Source: UMGS1519 sp050951095 | GTDB lineage: Bacteria; Actinomycetota; Coriobacteriia; Coriobacteriales; Eggerthellaceae | Assembly: GCA_050951095.1 (NCBI GenBank) | Contig: JBMNIQ010000002.1 | Span: forward strand, 62,001 to 126,000 | Length of the DNA: 64,000 bases | Direction of reading: 5' to 3' | Shown here: positions 42,825 to 51,825 of the stretch, piece by piece | Position numbering within the stretch: the first letter of the stretch is position 1 | Layout of the letters: each line of letters begins with the position of its first letter | Notes under the pieces: model-generated | What the model was told of the DNA's origin: nothing | The model's database searches: none | Seen by the model: only the letters and a program-made list of their open reading frames with translations | Translations under genes and position numbers: made by a program

Positions 42825-42899
42825 GACGGCCTCCTGTATGAAATCGTGCTCCCCATCATAACATCACTGCGGAAGCGTCCTGGAAGAACCCGGTGGGAG

Positions 42900-43709
42900 T
42901 TATTTCCGCGCAATGTAAACGGCAGCCACGCCGAACGTGCAGTTCGTGTAGTCCACGCAACGGAAACCCACGTTCTTCAGCATCTTCGAGAAATGCTCCT
43001 GGTCCGGGAACGCCTTGATGGAGCTGGACAGGTACACGAACCCGTCGCGCTGCCCGGTGGTTATCTTCCCCCATGTGGGGATGCCCAGCGTCAGGTACTT
43101 GTCGTACAGCGCGCGCATGACCGGATTCGGCGGCGTGCTGAATTCCAGGATGCAGCACGAGCCGCCGGGGCGCAGCACGCGGTAGATCTCGGAAAGCGCC
43201 TGATCGCGCTTCGGCATGTTGCGAATGCCGTACGCCATGGTCACGACGTCGAACGATTCGCTGGCATACGGGATATCCTGCGCGTCCACCACGGCAAGCT
43301 CCACCGGCACGCCGTTGTTCTCGCCCGCTTCCAGGCGCTGCCGCGCAATGTCCAGCATGGCGGGCGTGAAGTCCGTGAGCAGCACGCTGCCCGGCTTCTT
43401 CTGCTTGCAGGCCTCGAACGTCACGTCGCCCGTGCCGCCCGCGATGTCGAGCATGCGGGTGCGGGAATTGATGGGCGCCTCGTCGATGAGCGTATGCAGC
43501 CACGCCTTGTAGCGCCCGAAGCTGGACATCCGGTTGAACCGGTCGTAATTCGGGGCGATGTCGCTGAAGATTGCCTTCACGCGCTTCGAGCTGATCTCCG
43601 CGGGAGCCGCCTTGCCCGTGGCAGTATCGATGCTGTCATTGTAGGAGGCGCTTCCGGCTCTGCCGTTTGCTTCCTCGTTATGAAAGCTTGGAGCGGTTTC
43701 GATTGCCAT
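42900..43709 (-). CDS. menG: Demethylmenaquinone methyltransferase (UbiE/MenG family)
   Basis: A 269-residue UbiE/COQ5 SAM-dependent methyltransferase. It shows IFSDIAPNYDRFNRMSSFGR, the SAM motif MLDIAGGTGDVTFEA, and the second signature YGIRNMPKRDQALSEIYRVL. In an anaerobic actinobacterium the product is menaquinone. Start at 43709 follows GAAGGGA. The N-terminal 35 residues before the family core are extra. The 266-base gap upstream to the tsa fusion gene probably carries its promoter. Confidence 0.93.
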   Translation of the reverse strand: MAIETAPSFHNEEANGRAGSASYNDSIDTATGKAAPAEISSKRVKAIFSDIAPNYDRFNRMSSFGRYKAWLHTLIDEAPINSRTRMLDIAGGTGDVTFEACKQKKPGSVLLTDFTPAMLDIARQRLEAGENNGVPVELAVVDAQDIPYASESFDVVTMAYGIRNMPKRDQALSEIYRVLRPGGSCCILEFSTPPNPVMRALYDKYLTLGIPTWGKITTGQRDGFVYLSSSIKAFPDQEHFSKMLKNVGFRCVDYTNCTFGVAAVYIARK

Positions 43710-43925
43710 GCCATTCCCTTCAAACGTGCTCGAGGATAGGCGCACTCACATGCAGGTATTGCCGCTTCGGGCAGTGCACACGTGTGATGGCGCATATCAG
43801 CAATTGTTACGCAGCGCGCATACGGTATCTCGTTTGGCATATAAGTAGCGCTTAATCGCCAAAACCTCTTCACACCAGGTCTACAAAAACGCTCACTTCA
43901 GAAAGATGCAGGCCGTTTCGAGGTC

Positions 43926-43951
43926 GCACGGGGCCCCATTCCGCCCCGTGC
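43926..43951 (-). terminator. Hairpin after the tsa fusion gene
   Basis: GCACGGGGC (43926-43934) pairs with GCCCCGTGC (43943-43951), 25 bases beyond the stop of the TsaB-RimI-TsaD gene. There is no T-run, so this is a weak terminator call. The rest of 43710-43975 shows no gene. Confidence 0.4.
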
Positions 43952-43975
43952 GATTGCCATTGGCACGGCTTGTTG

Positions 43976-46450
43976 CTAGTACGGCTCGTCCAGAGACGCA
44001 TGCGCCGACACGTCTGCATCCAGGCCGAAGAAACGGCCCGCGCGGTAGCGGTCCAGCGCCACCAAGGCGATCATGCCCGCGTTATCCGTGCAGCTGGAAA
44101 GCGGCGGCATGGTAAGGCGCACGCCCATGCGGCGGCACAGCTTCTCGTACGCCTCCCGCAGCGCGGGGTTCGCCGCCACGCCGCCGCCCAGGCAGAACTC
44201 GCGCGCGCCGGTTTCCTCCAGGGCCGTCTTCGCCTTTGCCACCTGCACGTCGATCACGGCCTGCTGGAACGACGCGGCAATATCCGGCAGGTTCAGCTCG
44301 CGGCCCGCCTTGCGCTCCTTCTGGATGTACGTGATCACGGACGTCTTCAGACCCGACAGCGAGAAGCGCAGGTCGCCGGAATGCATCATGGCGCGCGGGA
44401 AGCGGATGGCCTTCGGATTGCCCTGCGCCGCCAGCTTCGAGATCACGGGGCCGCCCGGGTATCCCAGGCCCAGCGCCTTCGCCACCTTGTCGAAGGCCTC
44501 GCCCACGGCATCGTCGATCGTGGAACCCAGCGTCTCGTAATCGCCCCAGTCCTTCACGTGCACCAGCATCGTATGGCCGCCGGAGACCAGGGATACCACC
44601 ATCGGCGGGCGGATGTCGGCCGTGGCTATCTTGTTCGCGTACAAGTGGCCTTCCAGATGGTTCACGCCGATGAGCGGCTTGTCCGCGCCCCATGCCGCGC
44701 CCTTTGCGAACGCCAGGCCCACAACCAGCGCACCTACCAGGCCAGGCGCGTACGTCACGGCAACGGCGTCCAGGTCGCGCCAGCGCAAGCGCTCCACGCC
44801 CAGGTTGCGCGCCGCCTGGTCGAGCCCCTCCTGTGCAACGCCGCAGATGGCCTCGATATGCTTTCGGCTGGCAATCTCGGGCACCACGCCGCCGAAGCGC
44901 GAATGGAAGTCTATCTGGCTTGCCACGACGTCGGACAGCAGGTCGCCCGTGCCATCCGCAACCGCCACCGCCGTTTCGTCGCACGACGATTCCACGGCCA
45001 GGATCAGCGGGCGCGCCGCGTCCGCAAGCGCCACCCGCTGCGTCTCGTCGATGCTCTGCAGCTCCATGCCCGCCACCTGCGCAGCCTGCGCGCGGGGGCC
45101 TGCAGAGGCAGCCAGCGGCAGCGGCCCCCGGAAGATGTACGCGTCTTCACGATCGGAATAATAGTGCGGCCGGCGGCCGATGTTCTCCATGCCCAGCGCC
45201 TCGTAGAAGCGGTGCGCGCCTTCGTTCGACACGCGGACCTCCAGCGATGCCGTCTGCGCGCCCAGATCGCGGGCATCCGCCGCCACGCGCGCCAGCAGCT
45301 CGCGCGCGATGCCGCGGCGGCGCAGCGCGGGGCTGCTGGCCACCTTCAGAATCTGCAGGTCGCCGTCCACCACCATGCCGCCGGCGTAACCGACCAGCTT
45401 CCCGTCTGCGAACGCTGCCCACCACACGCGATCCTTGCGCGGCAGTTCGTCCAGCACCATGGACGCATTCCAGGCATCGGAGCCCATGACCTGCGATTCC
45501 ATGGCCGCAACATCATCCGCGCACGCGGCGTCCAACGGACGGTACACGATGCCGCTTGCGTCTGCGCGCGCATTCGCGATGGTGGTGTCGTGCTTCTGCG
45601 GCCGTTGATCGCGGCGAACGGACACGTCCTGGACGCCCGTCTCCAGATTGCGCGCGTCCGTCTTCGCCAAGCGGATGCGCTCGTTTTCCTCCGCATCCGA
45701 AAGGCGGGTGTACACCGGCAGCACCAGCGCGGGATCGCCGGCAGCGGGGTCCATCAGGCCCTCGTCGCCCAGGCGCCACGCCTGCTGCGCCGCCAGCAGC
45801 AGCCCGGAACCGGTGGGCGTCCACGTTTCCTGGGCAGCGAACGTGCCCAGCTCGGCGTACTGGTCCGCGTATTTGTGCAGCCCGTCGCCCGCGAGCACGA
45901 TGCCCGCATCCAGCGTGCCGTCGCGCGCTTCGCCCAGCAGGTCGTGCACGAAGCCCACGCCCTCCGCGGCCTTCAGCACGACATCGGAATTGCCGCGCGC
46001 CGGACCTTCCTCGCCGATGCGGTAGCACACGGGGTAGACCTCTTTGCGCATGGCATCGGCAATCACGGCCGCGCGGCTGCGCACGCCCGTTTCCCACAGA
46101 TGCCAGGCAATGGCGTCCGGCGTGGAGATGCCGTACAGGCCCACTTCCAGCGCGCTGGCAACGCCCTTCGCCGTGGCCAGGCAGATGCGCACGCCGGTGA
46201 ACGACCCGGGGCCGCGCCCGCAGACAACGGCCGCAATGCGGTCGCGCGTCACGCCGTTCTCGCGCGTCAGCTGGTCGATCAGGGGCAGCAGCTTCGTATT
46301 CGACGCACGATGCGCCAGCTCTTCGCGCGATGCCAGCAGCGCGATGCCCTTCGTTGCCGGGTCCAGCACGCCCAGGCCTACCGCAACCGTCTCGTTCGAG
46401 GTGTCGAACGCCAGGACCACGTCCTTGCGCGCTTCTTGCGAACCGTTCAT
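43976..46450 (-). CDS. TsaB-RimI-TsaD triple-domain fusion for t6A37 tRNA modification
   Basis: An 824-residue uninterrupted reading frame with three domains. Residues 10-260 are TsaB (VVLAFDTSNETVAVGL, CGRGPGSFTGVRICLATAKG). Residues 300-442 are a RimI-type GNAT acetyltransferase with the acetyl-CoA loop SSPALRRRGIARELLARVA. Residues 480-824 are TsaD (ILAVESSCDETAVAVADG, the HLEGH metal motif at 598-602, SGGHTMLVHVKDWG and LGGGVAANPALREAYEKL). TsaB and TsaD form the t6A synthase core; RimI acetylates proteins such as S18. The start overlaps the tsaE stop (ATGA), so tsaE is translationally coupled. tsaC is not in the window. Confidence 0.95.
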   Translation of the reverse strand: MNGSQEARKDVVLAFDTSNETVAVGLGVLDPATKGIALLASREELAHRASNTKLLPLIDQLTRENGVTRDRIAAVVCGRGPGSFTGVRICLATAKGVASALEVGLYGISTPDAIAWHLWETGVRSRAAVIADAMRKEVYPVCYRIGEEGPARGNSDVVLKAAEGVGFVHDLLGEARDGTLDAGIVLAGDGLHKYADQYAELGTFAAQETWTPTGSGLLLAAQQAWRLGDEGLMDPAAGDPALVLPVYTRLSDAEENERIRLAKTDARNLETGVQDVSVRRDQRPQKHDTTIANARADASGIVYRPLDAACADDVAAMESQVMGSDAWNASMVLDELPRKDRVWWAAFADGKLVGYAGGMVVDGDLQILKVASSPALRRRGIARELLARVAADARDLGAQTASLEVRVSNEGAHRFYEALGMENIGRRPHYYSDREDAYIFRGPLPLAASAGPRAQAAQVAGMELQSIDETQRVALADAARPLILAVESSCDETAVAVADGTGDLLSDVVASQIDFHSRFGGVVPEIASRKHIEAICGVAQEGLDQAARNLGVERLRWRDLDAVAVTYAPGLVGALVVGLAFAKGAAWGADKPLIGVNHLEGHLYANKIATADIRPPMVVSLVSGGHTMLVHVKDWGDYETLGSTIDDAVGEAFDKVAKALGLGYPGGPVISKLAAQGNPKAIRFPRAMMHSGDLRFSLSGLKTSVITYIQKERKAGRELNLPDIAASFQQAVIDVQVAKAKTALEETGAREFCLGGGVAANPALREAYEKLCRRMGVRLTMPPLSSCTDNAGMIALVALDRYRAGRFFGLDADVSAHASLDEPY

Positions 46451-46944
46451 TCGCGCCCGCCTTCCACCGCTTGCCGCCATGCATCCGCCAGCTGCGCCGA
46501 GCGCGCGCCCGTTGCCCGCACGCGCAGCGTGCGAACCTGGTCGTCACCCACAGTGAGCGAGATCTCCACCCGGTCTTCCGGCATGTCGTCGGGGAAGCGG
46601 TCGCCCCATTCTATGAAGCTGGCGCCGTCGCCTTCCACCACGCCGAAGAAGTCGATGTCCTCCAGCTGGTCCGGACTCTCCGGGTCCAGGCGGTACAAGT
46701 CGAAGTGGTACAGCGGCAGCGTGCCGCGGTATTCCAGCAGGATGTTGAACGTCGGGCTGGTCACATCGTCATGGATGCCCAGTCCGCGCGCGACGCCCTG
46801 CACGAACTGCGTCTTGCCCGCACCCAGGTCGCCGAACAGCAGCACGACGTCGCCGGCTTCCAGGTACGGAGCCAGCTTGCAGCCCAGGGCCTTCGTTGCG
46901 TCCGCGGAATCGGAACGCAGCAGGTATGCATTCGTATCAGTCAT
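46447..46944 (-). CDS. tsaE: tRNA threonylcarbamoyladenosine ATPase subunit TsaE
   Basis: A 165-residue TsaE. The Walker A motif is LLFGDLGAGKTQFVQGVARG near residues 39-58, then SPTFNILLEYRGTLPLYHFD and the EWGDRFPDDM motif. It powers the TsaB-TsaD cycle. Its stop overlaps the start of the tsa fusion gene by four bases. It starts 55 bases after the sufS stop. Confidence 0.95.
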   Translation of the reverse strand: MTDTNAYLLRSDSADATKALGCKLAPYLEAGDVVLLFGDLGAGKTQFVQGVARGLGIHDDVTSPTFNILLEYRGTLPLYHFDLYRLDPESPDQLEDIDFFGVVEGDGASFIEWGDRFPDDMPEDRVEISLTVGDDQVRTLRVRATGARSAQLADAWRQAVEGGRE

Positions 46945-46999
46945 AATGCGCCCTATTGTACGGCAAGCCCGTGGATTCGCCGTGTACGGCAGGACGCAT

Positions 47000-48298
47000 T
47001 CACATGACGGCGTTCACGACATACCGGCTGAACTCGTCGACGGATTCTTCCAACAGGTCGCAGAAACGATCGACCTCGGCAACGGAAGTGGTGCAGGAAA
47101 CGCTGGCGCGGCACGTGGACGTCACGCCCAGGAAGCGCATCAGCGGCTGCGCGCAATGGTTTCCCGCCCGGATGCAGGCGCCATGGTCCGCCAGCACACG
47201 TGCGATGTCGTCGGAATGCACGGACGCGATGTTGAACGAGACGATGCCGCAGCGGTCGTCCGTCATCTCCGCCGGCCCGTACACCTTCGCCGCCGGGATG
47301 GCAGACAGACGCTCGAGCAGGCGGGCCACGACCTGCTGCTCGTTCGCCGCAAGCGCGTCGTAGCCTATCTGGCGCAGATAGCCGAGCGCCTGCGCCATGC
47401 CCACGGCGCCGCCGACATTGCGCGTGCCCGCCTCGAATTTGCGCGGGGCGGCCGCGAACGTGGCCGTTTCCCGCTCCGCAATGTCGACCATGCCGCCGCC
47501 GCGGTAGAGCGGGGGCATCTCGTCAAGCAGCGCGCGGCGCCCCCACAGCACCCCCGTTCCCATGGGGCCGTACACCTTGTGGCCGGAGAAGGCGGCGAAG
47601 TCGACGCCGAGCGCCTGCATATCCAGGGGAACATGCGCCGCGCTTTGGGCGCAGTCGAGCACGACGACCGCCCCGTGGTCATGCGCCGCTTGAACCAAGC
47701 GCTCGACGGGCGCGAACAGGCCGGTCACGTTCGAGAGGTGGGCGAACGCCACGATCTTCGTATGATTGCCGATGCGCCGCCCTATCTCGGATTCCGGAAT
47801 GCGGCCGTCCTCGTCCAGATAGAGGAAGTCCAACGCGGCGCCGGTCCTCCGACACACTTCCTGCCAGGGCAGCAGGTTGCTGTGATGCTCCGAAATGGGC
47901 ACGACCACCTTGTCGCCCGCCTTCAGATGGTTCATGCCGTAGCACCATGCCACCAGGTTCAGCGCTTCCGTGCATCCGCTGGTGAACACGACTTCGTTCG
48001 GGGACGCCGCGCCGATGAATGCGGCGATTCCCTTCCGTGCGCCCTCGTACATCTCCGTTGCCCAGCCGCTGAGCGAATACACGCCGCGGTACGGATTCGC
48101 GTTCGCCTGCCGGTAATACAGCTCCACGGCATCCAGCACGCACTGAGGCTTCTGCGTCGTGGCCGCATTGTCCAGATAGAGCGGTGCATGCTCCTGCATG
48201 AGCAGCGGGAAATCGGCCCTGAGCACATCGGGCGAAGGCACAGGCGAAGGCGCGGGAGCCGCCGTCCGGCCGCCTGCAGCCGGCGAGATCTCGACCAT
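47000..48298 (-). CDS. sufS: Cysteine desulfurase, SufS type
   Basis: A 432-residue group II cysteine desulfurase. The PLP lysine lies in FAAFSGHKVYGPMGTGVLWG, the catalytic cysteine in CIRAGNHCAQPLMRFLGV, and the N-terminal YLDNAATTQKP and SEHHSNLLPWQ motifs are present. The group II signature (RxGxHCA) is intact. It supplies sulfur for Fe-S clusters. The Ala/Pro-rich first 25 residues are extra. No sufB, C, D or U gene is in the window. The start at 48298 lies two bases after the preceding gene, so they are coupled. Confidence 0.93.
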   Translation of the reverse strand: MVEISPAAGGRTAAPAPSPVPSPDVLRADFPLLMQEHAPLYLDNAATTQKPQCVLDAVELYYRQANANPYRGVYSLSGWATEMYEGARKGIAAFIGAASPNEVVFTSGCTEALNLVAWCYGMNHLKAGDKVVVPISEHHSNLLPWQEVCRRTGAALDFLYLDEDGRIPESEIGRRIGNHTKIVAFAHLSNVTGLFAPVERLVQAAHDHGAVVVLDCAQSAAHVPLDMQALGVDFAAFSGHKVYGPMGTGVLWGRRALLDEMPPLYRGGGMVDIAERETATFAAAPRKFEAGTRNVGGAVGMAQALGYLRQIGYDALAANEQQVVARLLERLSAIPAAKVYGPAEMTDDRCGIVSFNIASVHSDDIARVLADHGACIRAGNHCAQPLMRFLGVTSTCRASVSCTTSVAEVDRFCDLLEESVDEFSRYVVNAVM

Positions 48299-48300
48299 GG

Positions 48301-48819
48301 CTACCCCGCCTCCCTCTGCCCCAGCGCGTCGCCGGCAGGAGAAATCCCCTGCGCCGCTTCGGCATCCCCTTCTCCGGATGCCGCAGCAAGCACCCGCCGG
48401 TACTGCCCCCACCGGTTGAACAGGAACTGGCGAATAACCACCATCTGGTCATGTTCGCTTGCCCTGCGGTCGAGGGCGGCATCGAGCGCGTCCGCCAGGG
48501 CGACGTCTCCCACGGCATCGCGGAGCCACACGACCAACTTGTTGCCGTTCACACGGCATACCATGAACCGCAGGCGGCCGATGAGCGGCTTCTCCAGCGC
48601 ATCACGGCCCAGCAGATACCCCGCCAGATCGCGGAAATTGTATACCAGCACCTTGCGGCCCGCCCGCGATGTCAGCTGCTCCACCTCGAAACGGCCGTCC
48701 CAGCCCATCTCGCGCGTCGCATGCGCGGCAAGTTCCGCCGAGGGCTCCGGCAGCACGCCGAATGCGCCTTTCCCCGCCGCGAAGGTCTCACCTGCAACTG
48801 CCATCTTTTCCCATTCCAT
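48301..48819 (-). CDS. Protein of unknown function coupled to sufS
   Basis: A 172-residue soluble-looking protein (MEWEKMAVAGETFAAGKGAF). It has an alpha/beta-like central part (GRKVLVYNFRDLAGYLLGRD, RLRFMVCRVNGNKLVVWLRD) and a disordered Gly/Ala-rich C-terminal 25 residues. I do not recognise the family. It sits 19 bases after the AOR stop and two bases before sufS, so it could be linked to iron-sulfur or AOR maturation. That is inferred from position only. Confidence 0.7.
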   Translation of the reverse strand: MEWEKMAVAGETFAAGKGAFGVLPEPSAELAAHATREMGWDGRFEVEQLTSRAGRKVLVYNFRDLAGYLLGRDALEKPLIGRLRFMVCRVNGNKLVVWLRDAVGDVALADALDAALDRRASEHDQMVVIRQFLFNRWGQYRRVLAAASGEGDAEAAQGISPAGDALGQREAG

Positions 48820-48838
48820 ATGACCTGCCCGCCTTCCG

Positions 48839-50908
48839 TCAGTAGCGTCCTGCCTTGTCCAGCGCGTCCGCGAAGTCCTTCAGGTCCAGGCCCTCCAGCG
48901 TCTCGCGCGTCGGCACGCCGGTCTTCTCATCGCAGCCTTCCAGCTTGTAGAAGCGCGTCTTGTAGTTCTCCACCTTCTTGCGGTCGAGCGTGCGCCCCTT
49001 GCAATCGCCCCACTTCCATTTGCCGTTCTCGTACACGGGAAGCGTGAACTCATCGCATTTCACGTCGTAGATGTAATCCGTGAACACCTCGTCGTCGCGG
49101 TCGCGGCCCTGCAAACACCAGATGGCGCGGTCCATGAGGTAGAACTTCTTGCCGCGCTGCAGGCTGTCTTCCCAGCTCAGCTGTTCACCGGTCACGGCCT
49201 GGTAGAAGCGCGGCTCGTAGTCTGGCGCCGCGCCGGCGGGATTATCGGGGTCGTTCGTGTTCAGCAGTATGGGCCACGTGAATCCGCACAGCCCCATGGA
49301 GCCTCCCCAGAATCGGTTGTACTCGATGATCCATTCCACGCCGCGCATGTTCGCATCGGAATACGTGCCGTCGGGGCCGTAGTTCCAGCACATGGGGTCC
49401 TTCAGCCCCGTGGATTCGGCCATGATGTTCACCGTCTCCTCGGCGGACCACAGCGGTTTCAAGCCCGCCAGCTGGCGCATCATCGGCGCCCAGTGCGCAA
49501 TTTGGTTGTAGCTGTGGTCGTCCAGGTCGCGCTCCGTGAACAGGCTGCCGAAGCCCCATTCCGTGGATACGCGCGGCTCGTAATGCATCGTGTAGCCCCA
49601 CGCCGGCCGTTCGATGCCGCCGTCCGACGCCGCCACCTTCGTGTCCGTGTCCCAGCGGCCCCATTCCTTGCATGCCGCCGCCACGCCGTCGGCCAGCTGC
49701 TTGCCGATGTCCTTCTTATAGGCAACGGCCTTCATCAGCTTCTCGAAGAACTCGATGGTGCCGTACTGCGAGAAGTCGATGTCCGTGTCGATCTTCTTCC
49801 CCTTGCCCAGCACGCCCTTCTTGTACAGCGCGTACGGATACTCCACCAGCTGCTTTTCAAACCCATTGATGCCCAGCTTGTTCAAGATGTCCGACGCCTT
49901 CAGGAAATCCTGCGGTTGCGAGCCGTTGTAGAAGATGGACGTGAAGCAGACGGCCTGGTTGCCCACGGTGTCGCTGAATATGGCCCGGCAGTTGCGGAAG
50001 CAGCCGGTGCAGCCCTCGGCGCGGGCAAGATAATTCTGGGGGTTCCAGCCCACGCCGGAGCTTGCCGGCGCATGCGTCATGAAGTTCAGCATGGCGAACG
50101 ACGGCACGGGATCCTCGTTTTTCGGCGCATCCACGTTGTATCCGAACTTCTGCTGCACCTCCAAGCGGGTGCTCAGCAGCGCGGCCGGATCAGCCACCAC
50201 CACGGATCCCGTGCCCAGGCAGCTGATGGCCTTCAGGTTCTTCGACCCGGCAACGGCGCCCATGCCGCCCTGGCCGGCCGCATGACCCGCCTCGGACATG
50301 ATGGCCGCCACGGCGCACTGGTTCTCGCCGGCCTGGCCGATGCACAGCACGGACGGGTTCTGCGTCGTGTTGCCGGAATCGCGCAGGCCGCCGTAATTCC
50401 ACCAATCGCTGTCGTTCAGGTCGTCGACGCCGCGAATCTGCTTGATGATGGACTTCTGCGTCTCCCACGAATCCTTGCCCCACAGGTCGGAGGCGTCTTC
50501 GAACGTGATGTCCCCGTCCATGATCTTCACCCATACGGGCTTGTCGGCCTTGCCCTTGATCACCAGGGCGTCCCATCCGGCGTATTTCAGCTGCGCGGGG
50601 AATTTCCCGCCGATACTGGAATGGTGGAACCAGTGCTTCGGATACGAATAGGGCGAAACGGCCGCCACATCCGCACGCGACGAAGCCGCCGGCACGATGG
50701 TCCCCGTGAACGGCGTCGTGGAGATGCAGAGCACGTTCCCCTCGTCAAGCGGCCCGACATTGTAATCCTCGCAATATTTGAAGAACAGCGCCGTGCTCAG
50801 CCCGTGTCCGCCGCCGTACTGTTCGTAATCGCTTGTATTCACCGTCTCGACGCTTTTCTTCGACAGGTCGATGACCGCGATTTTTCCTACATAGCCGCCA
50901 AGATCCAT
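48839..50908 (-). CDS. Aldehyde ferredoxin oxidoreductase family tungsto-enzyme
   Basis: A 689-residue AOR-family protein. The [4Fe-4S] ligands are Cys300, Cys303 and Cys307 (EGCTGCFRNC) and Cys541 in the MGLCGFTW motif. The N-terminal domain (GGYVGKIAVIDLS, GGGHGLSTALFFKYC) binds the pterin pair. AOR enzymes oxidise aldehydes or reduce carboxylates with W or Mo bis-pterin. There is no signal peptide, although the ferredoxin upstream has a Tat signal. With the cytochrome b and ferredoxin genes it resembles the YdhV/YdhX/YdhU set of the E. coli ydh operon. Substrate unknown. The family norm is about 600-700 residues. Confidence 0.92.
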   Translation of the reverse strand: MDLGGYVGKIAVIDLSKKSVETVNTSDYEQYGGGHGLSTALFFKYCEDYNVGPLDEGNVLCISTTPFTGTIVPAASSRADVAAVSPYSYPKHWFHHSSIGGKFPAQLKYAGWDALVIKGKADKPVWVKIMDGDITFEDASDLWGKDSWETQKSIIKQIRGVDDLNDSDWWNYGGLRDSGNTTQNPSVLCIGQAGENQCAVAAIMSEAGHAAGQGGMGAVAGSKNLKAISCLGTGSVVVADPAALLSTRLEVQQKFGYNVDAPKNEDPVPSFAMLNFMTHAPASSGVGWNPQNYLARAEGCTGCFRNCRAIFSDTVGNQAVCFTSIFYNGSQPQDFLKASDILNKLGINGFEKQLVEYPYALYKKGVLGKGKKIDTDIDFSQYGTIEFFEKLMKAVAYKKDIGKQLADGVAAACKEWGRWDTDTKVAASDGGIERPAWGYTMHYEPRVSTEWGFGSLFTERDLDDHSYNQIAHWAPMMRQLAGLKPLWSAEETVNIMAESTGLKDPMCWNYGPDGTYSDANMRGVEWIIEYNRFWGGSMGLCGFTWPILLNTNDPDNPAGAAPDYEPRFYQAVTGEQLSWEDSLQRGKKFYLMDRAIWCLQGRDRDDEVFTDYIYDVKCDEFTLPVYENGKWKWGDCKGRTLDRKKVENYKTRFYKLEGCDEKTGVPTRETLEGLDLKDFADALDKAGRY

Positions 50909-50958
50909 GGCCGTCTCCTCACTTCAAAGCCGGGCGCCCCGGCATTCGCCGCCTATCT

Positions 50959-50985
50959 GGGAACCGCCTTGCGGCGGTCGTTCCC
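50959..50985 (-). promoter_or_regulatory. Intercistronic hairpin between ferredoxin and AOR genes
   Basis: GGGAACCGCC and its partner GGCGGTCGTTCCC form a stem with one bulge over a TTGC loop, six bases beyond the ferredoxin stop. Lacking a T-run, it is more likely an mRNA-processing or stability element that could set different AOR and ferredoxin levels. Confidence 0.4.
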
Positions 50986-50990
50986 TCCCG

Positions 50991-51770
50991 CTACTTCTTC
51001 TTCGTGCCCAGCGCTTCGGAGGCGGGGATCTCCGCAGCATCGTCGGCGGGAAGGCCGATGGACAGGTAGTGCTTGTTGCGCAGGTTCACCGTGTAGCCGT
51101 CGGGTCCTTGATCCGGCAGGTCCCTTGTGAACTTGATGGCCTGCATGGGGCACGCCTCCACGCACATCTGCTTGCCATGGGCGCCGCCCTGCTCGTTCCA
51201 GTACGGCGTGTCCAGGCACAGATCGCACTTCTGCGCGTGCCGGTCCAGATAGTTCCACTGCACGCGGGACGGGGCGTACGGGCAGGCGTTGACGCAGCGC
51301 TCGCAGCCGATGCACTTGTCGTAATCGCACGTGCGCACGCCGGTATCGGCATCCACGTGCATGGCTCCCACCGGGCACGCCGCCACGCAGGACGGATACG
51401 GGCATTGGTGGCACTGGGCCTGCCCGGCGTCATCGGGGAACTCGCCGAACGGATTGCTGCGGATCTGGATGCGCCCCAGGTTGATGTTCGAGTTCCCGTA
51501 ATGCGCGATAGCGCAAGCCAGCACGCACGTGCGGCATCCGGCGCATTTCTTCGTGTCCACCAGCAAGTATCCATCCGAAAGCTGGTAGCCGACGTTGCCG
51601 TCGCTCGTCGTGAACGCGGACACCACGCCCCCGCCCAGCAGGGCGCCGATACCGGCAATGGCAATGCCGCCCATGAATTGGCGACGCGTGAATCGGTGCG
51701 TCTTGCCGGCGGGTGCTTCCTGTTCCCGAACAGCAGATGCCTCTGCTGCCTGTTTGCTTTCCTCTGCCAT
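50991..51770 (-). CDS. Tat-exported four-cluster ferredoxin subunit (DmsB/PhsB/YdhX-like)
   Basis: A 259-residue iron-sulfur protein. A Tat signal (THRFTRRQFMGGIAIAGIGA, about residues 25-44) precedes a four-cluster ferredoxin domain. Cysteine groups are CAGCRTCVLAC, CHQCPYPSCVAAC, CIGCERCVNAC and CDLC plus CVEAC, sixteen in all. Such subunits wire a molybdo- or tungsto-pterin enzyme to a membrane quinol-reactive subunit. The start at 51770 follows AAAGGAG; a longer frame to 51950 overlaps cytochrome b coding sequence and is rejected. It lies between the cytochrome b and AOR genes. The Tat signal implies the mature protein faces outward. Confidence 0.93.
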   Translation of the reverse strand: MAEESKQAAEASAVREQEAPAGKTHRFTRRQFMGGIAIAGIGALLGGGVVSAFTTSDGNVGYQLSDGYLLVDTKKCAGCRTCVLACAIAHYGNSNINLGRIQIRSNPFGEFPDDAGQAQCHQCPYPSCVAACPVGAMHVDADTGVRTCDYDKCIGCERCVNACPYAPSRVQWNYLDRHAQKCDLCLDTPYWNEQGGAHGKQMCVEACPMQAIKFTRDLPDQGPDGYTVNLRNKHYLSIGLPADDAAEIPASEALGTKKK

Positions 51771-51825
51771 CTTCGCTTCGCTCCTTTTCTCCCCCCGCCA
51801 TCGCCTTCGATGGCGTCGATGTCCG

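Noticed and set aside
43970..48823. A 1617-codon open frame on the plus strand
   Set aside because: It is antisense to tsa fusion, tsaE, sufS and the 172-residue gene, whose motifs are intact. The frame is open because of high-GC codon bias and is rich in Arg, His and Ala without any recognisable domain.
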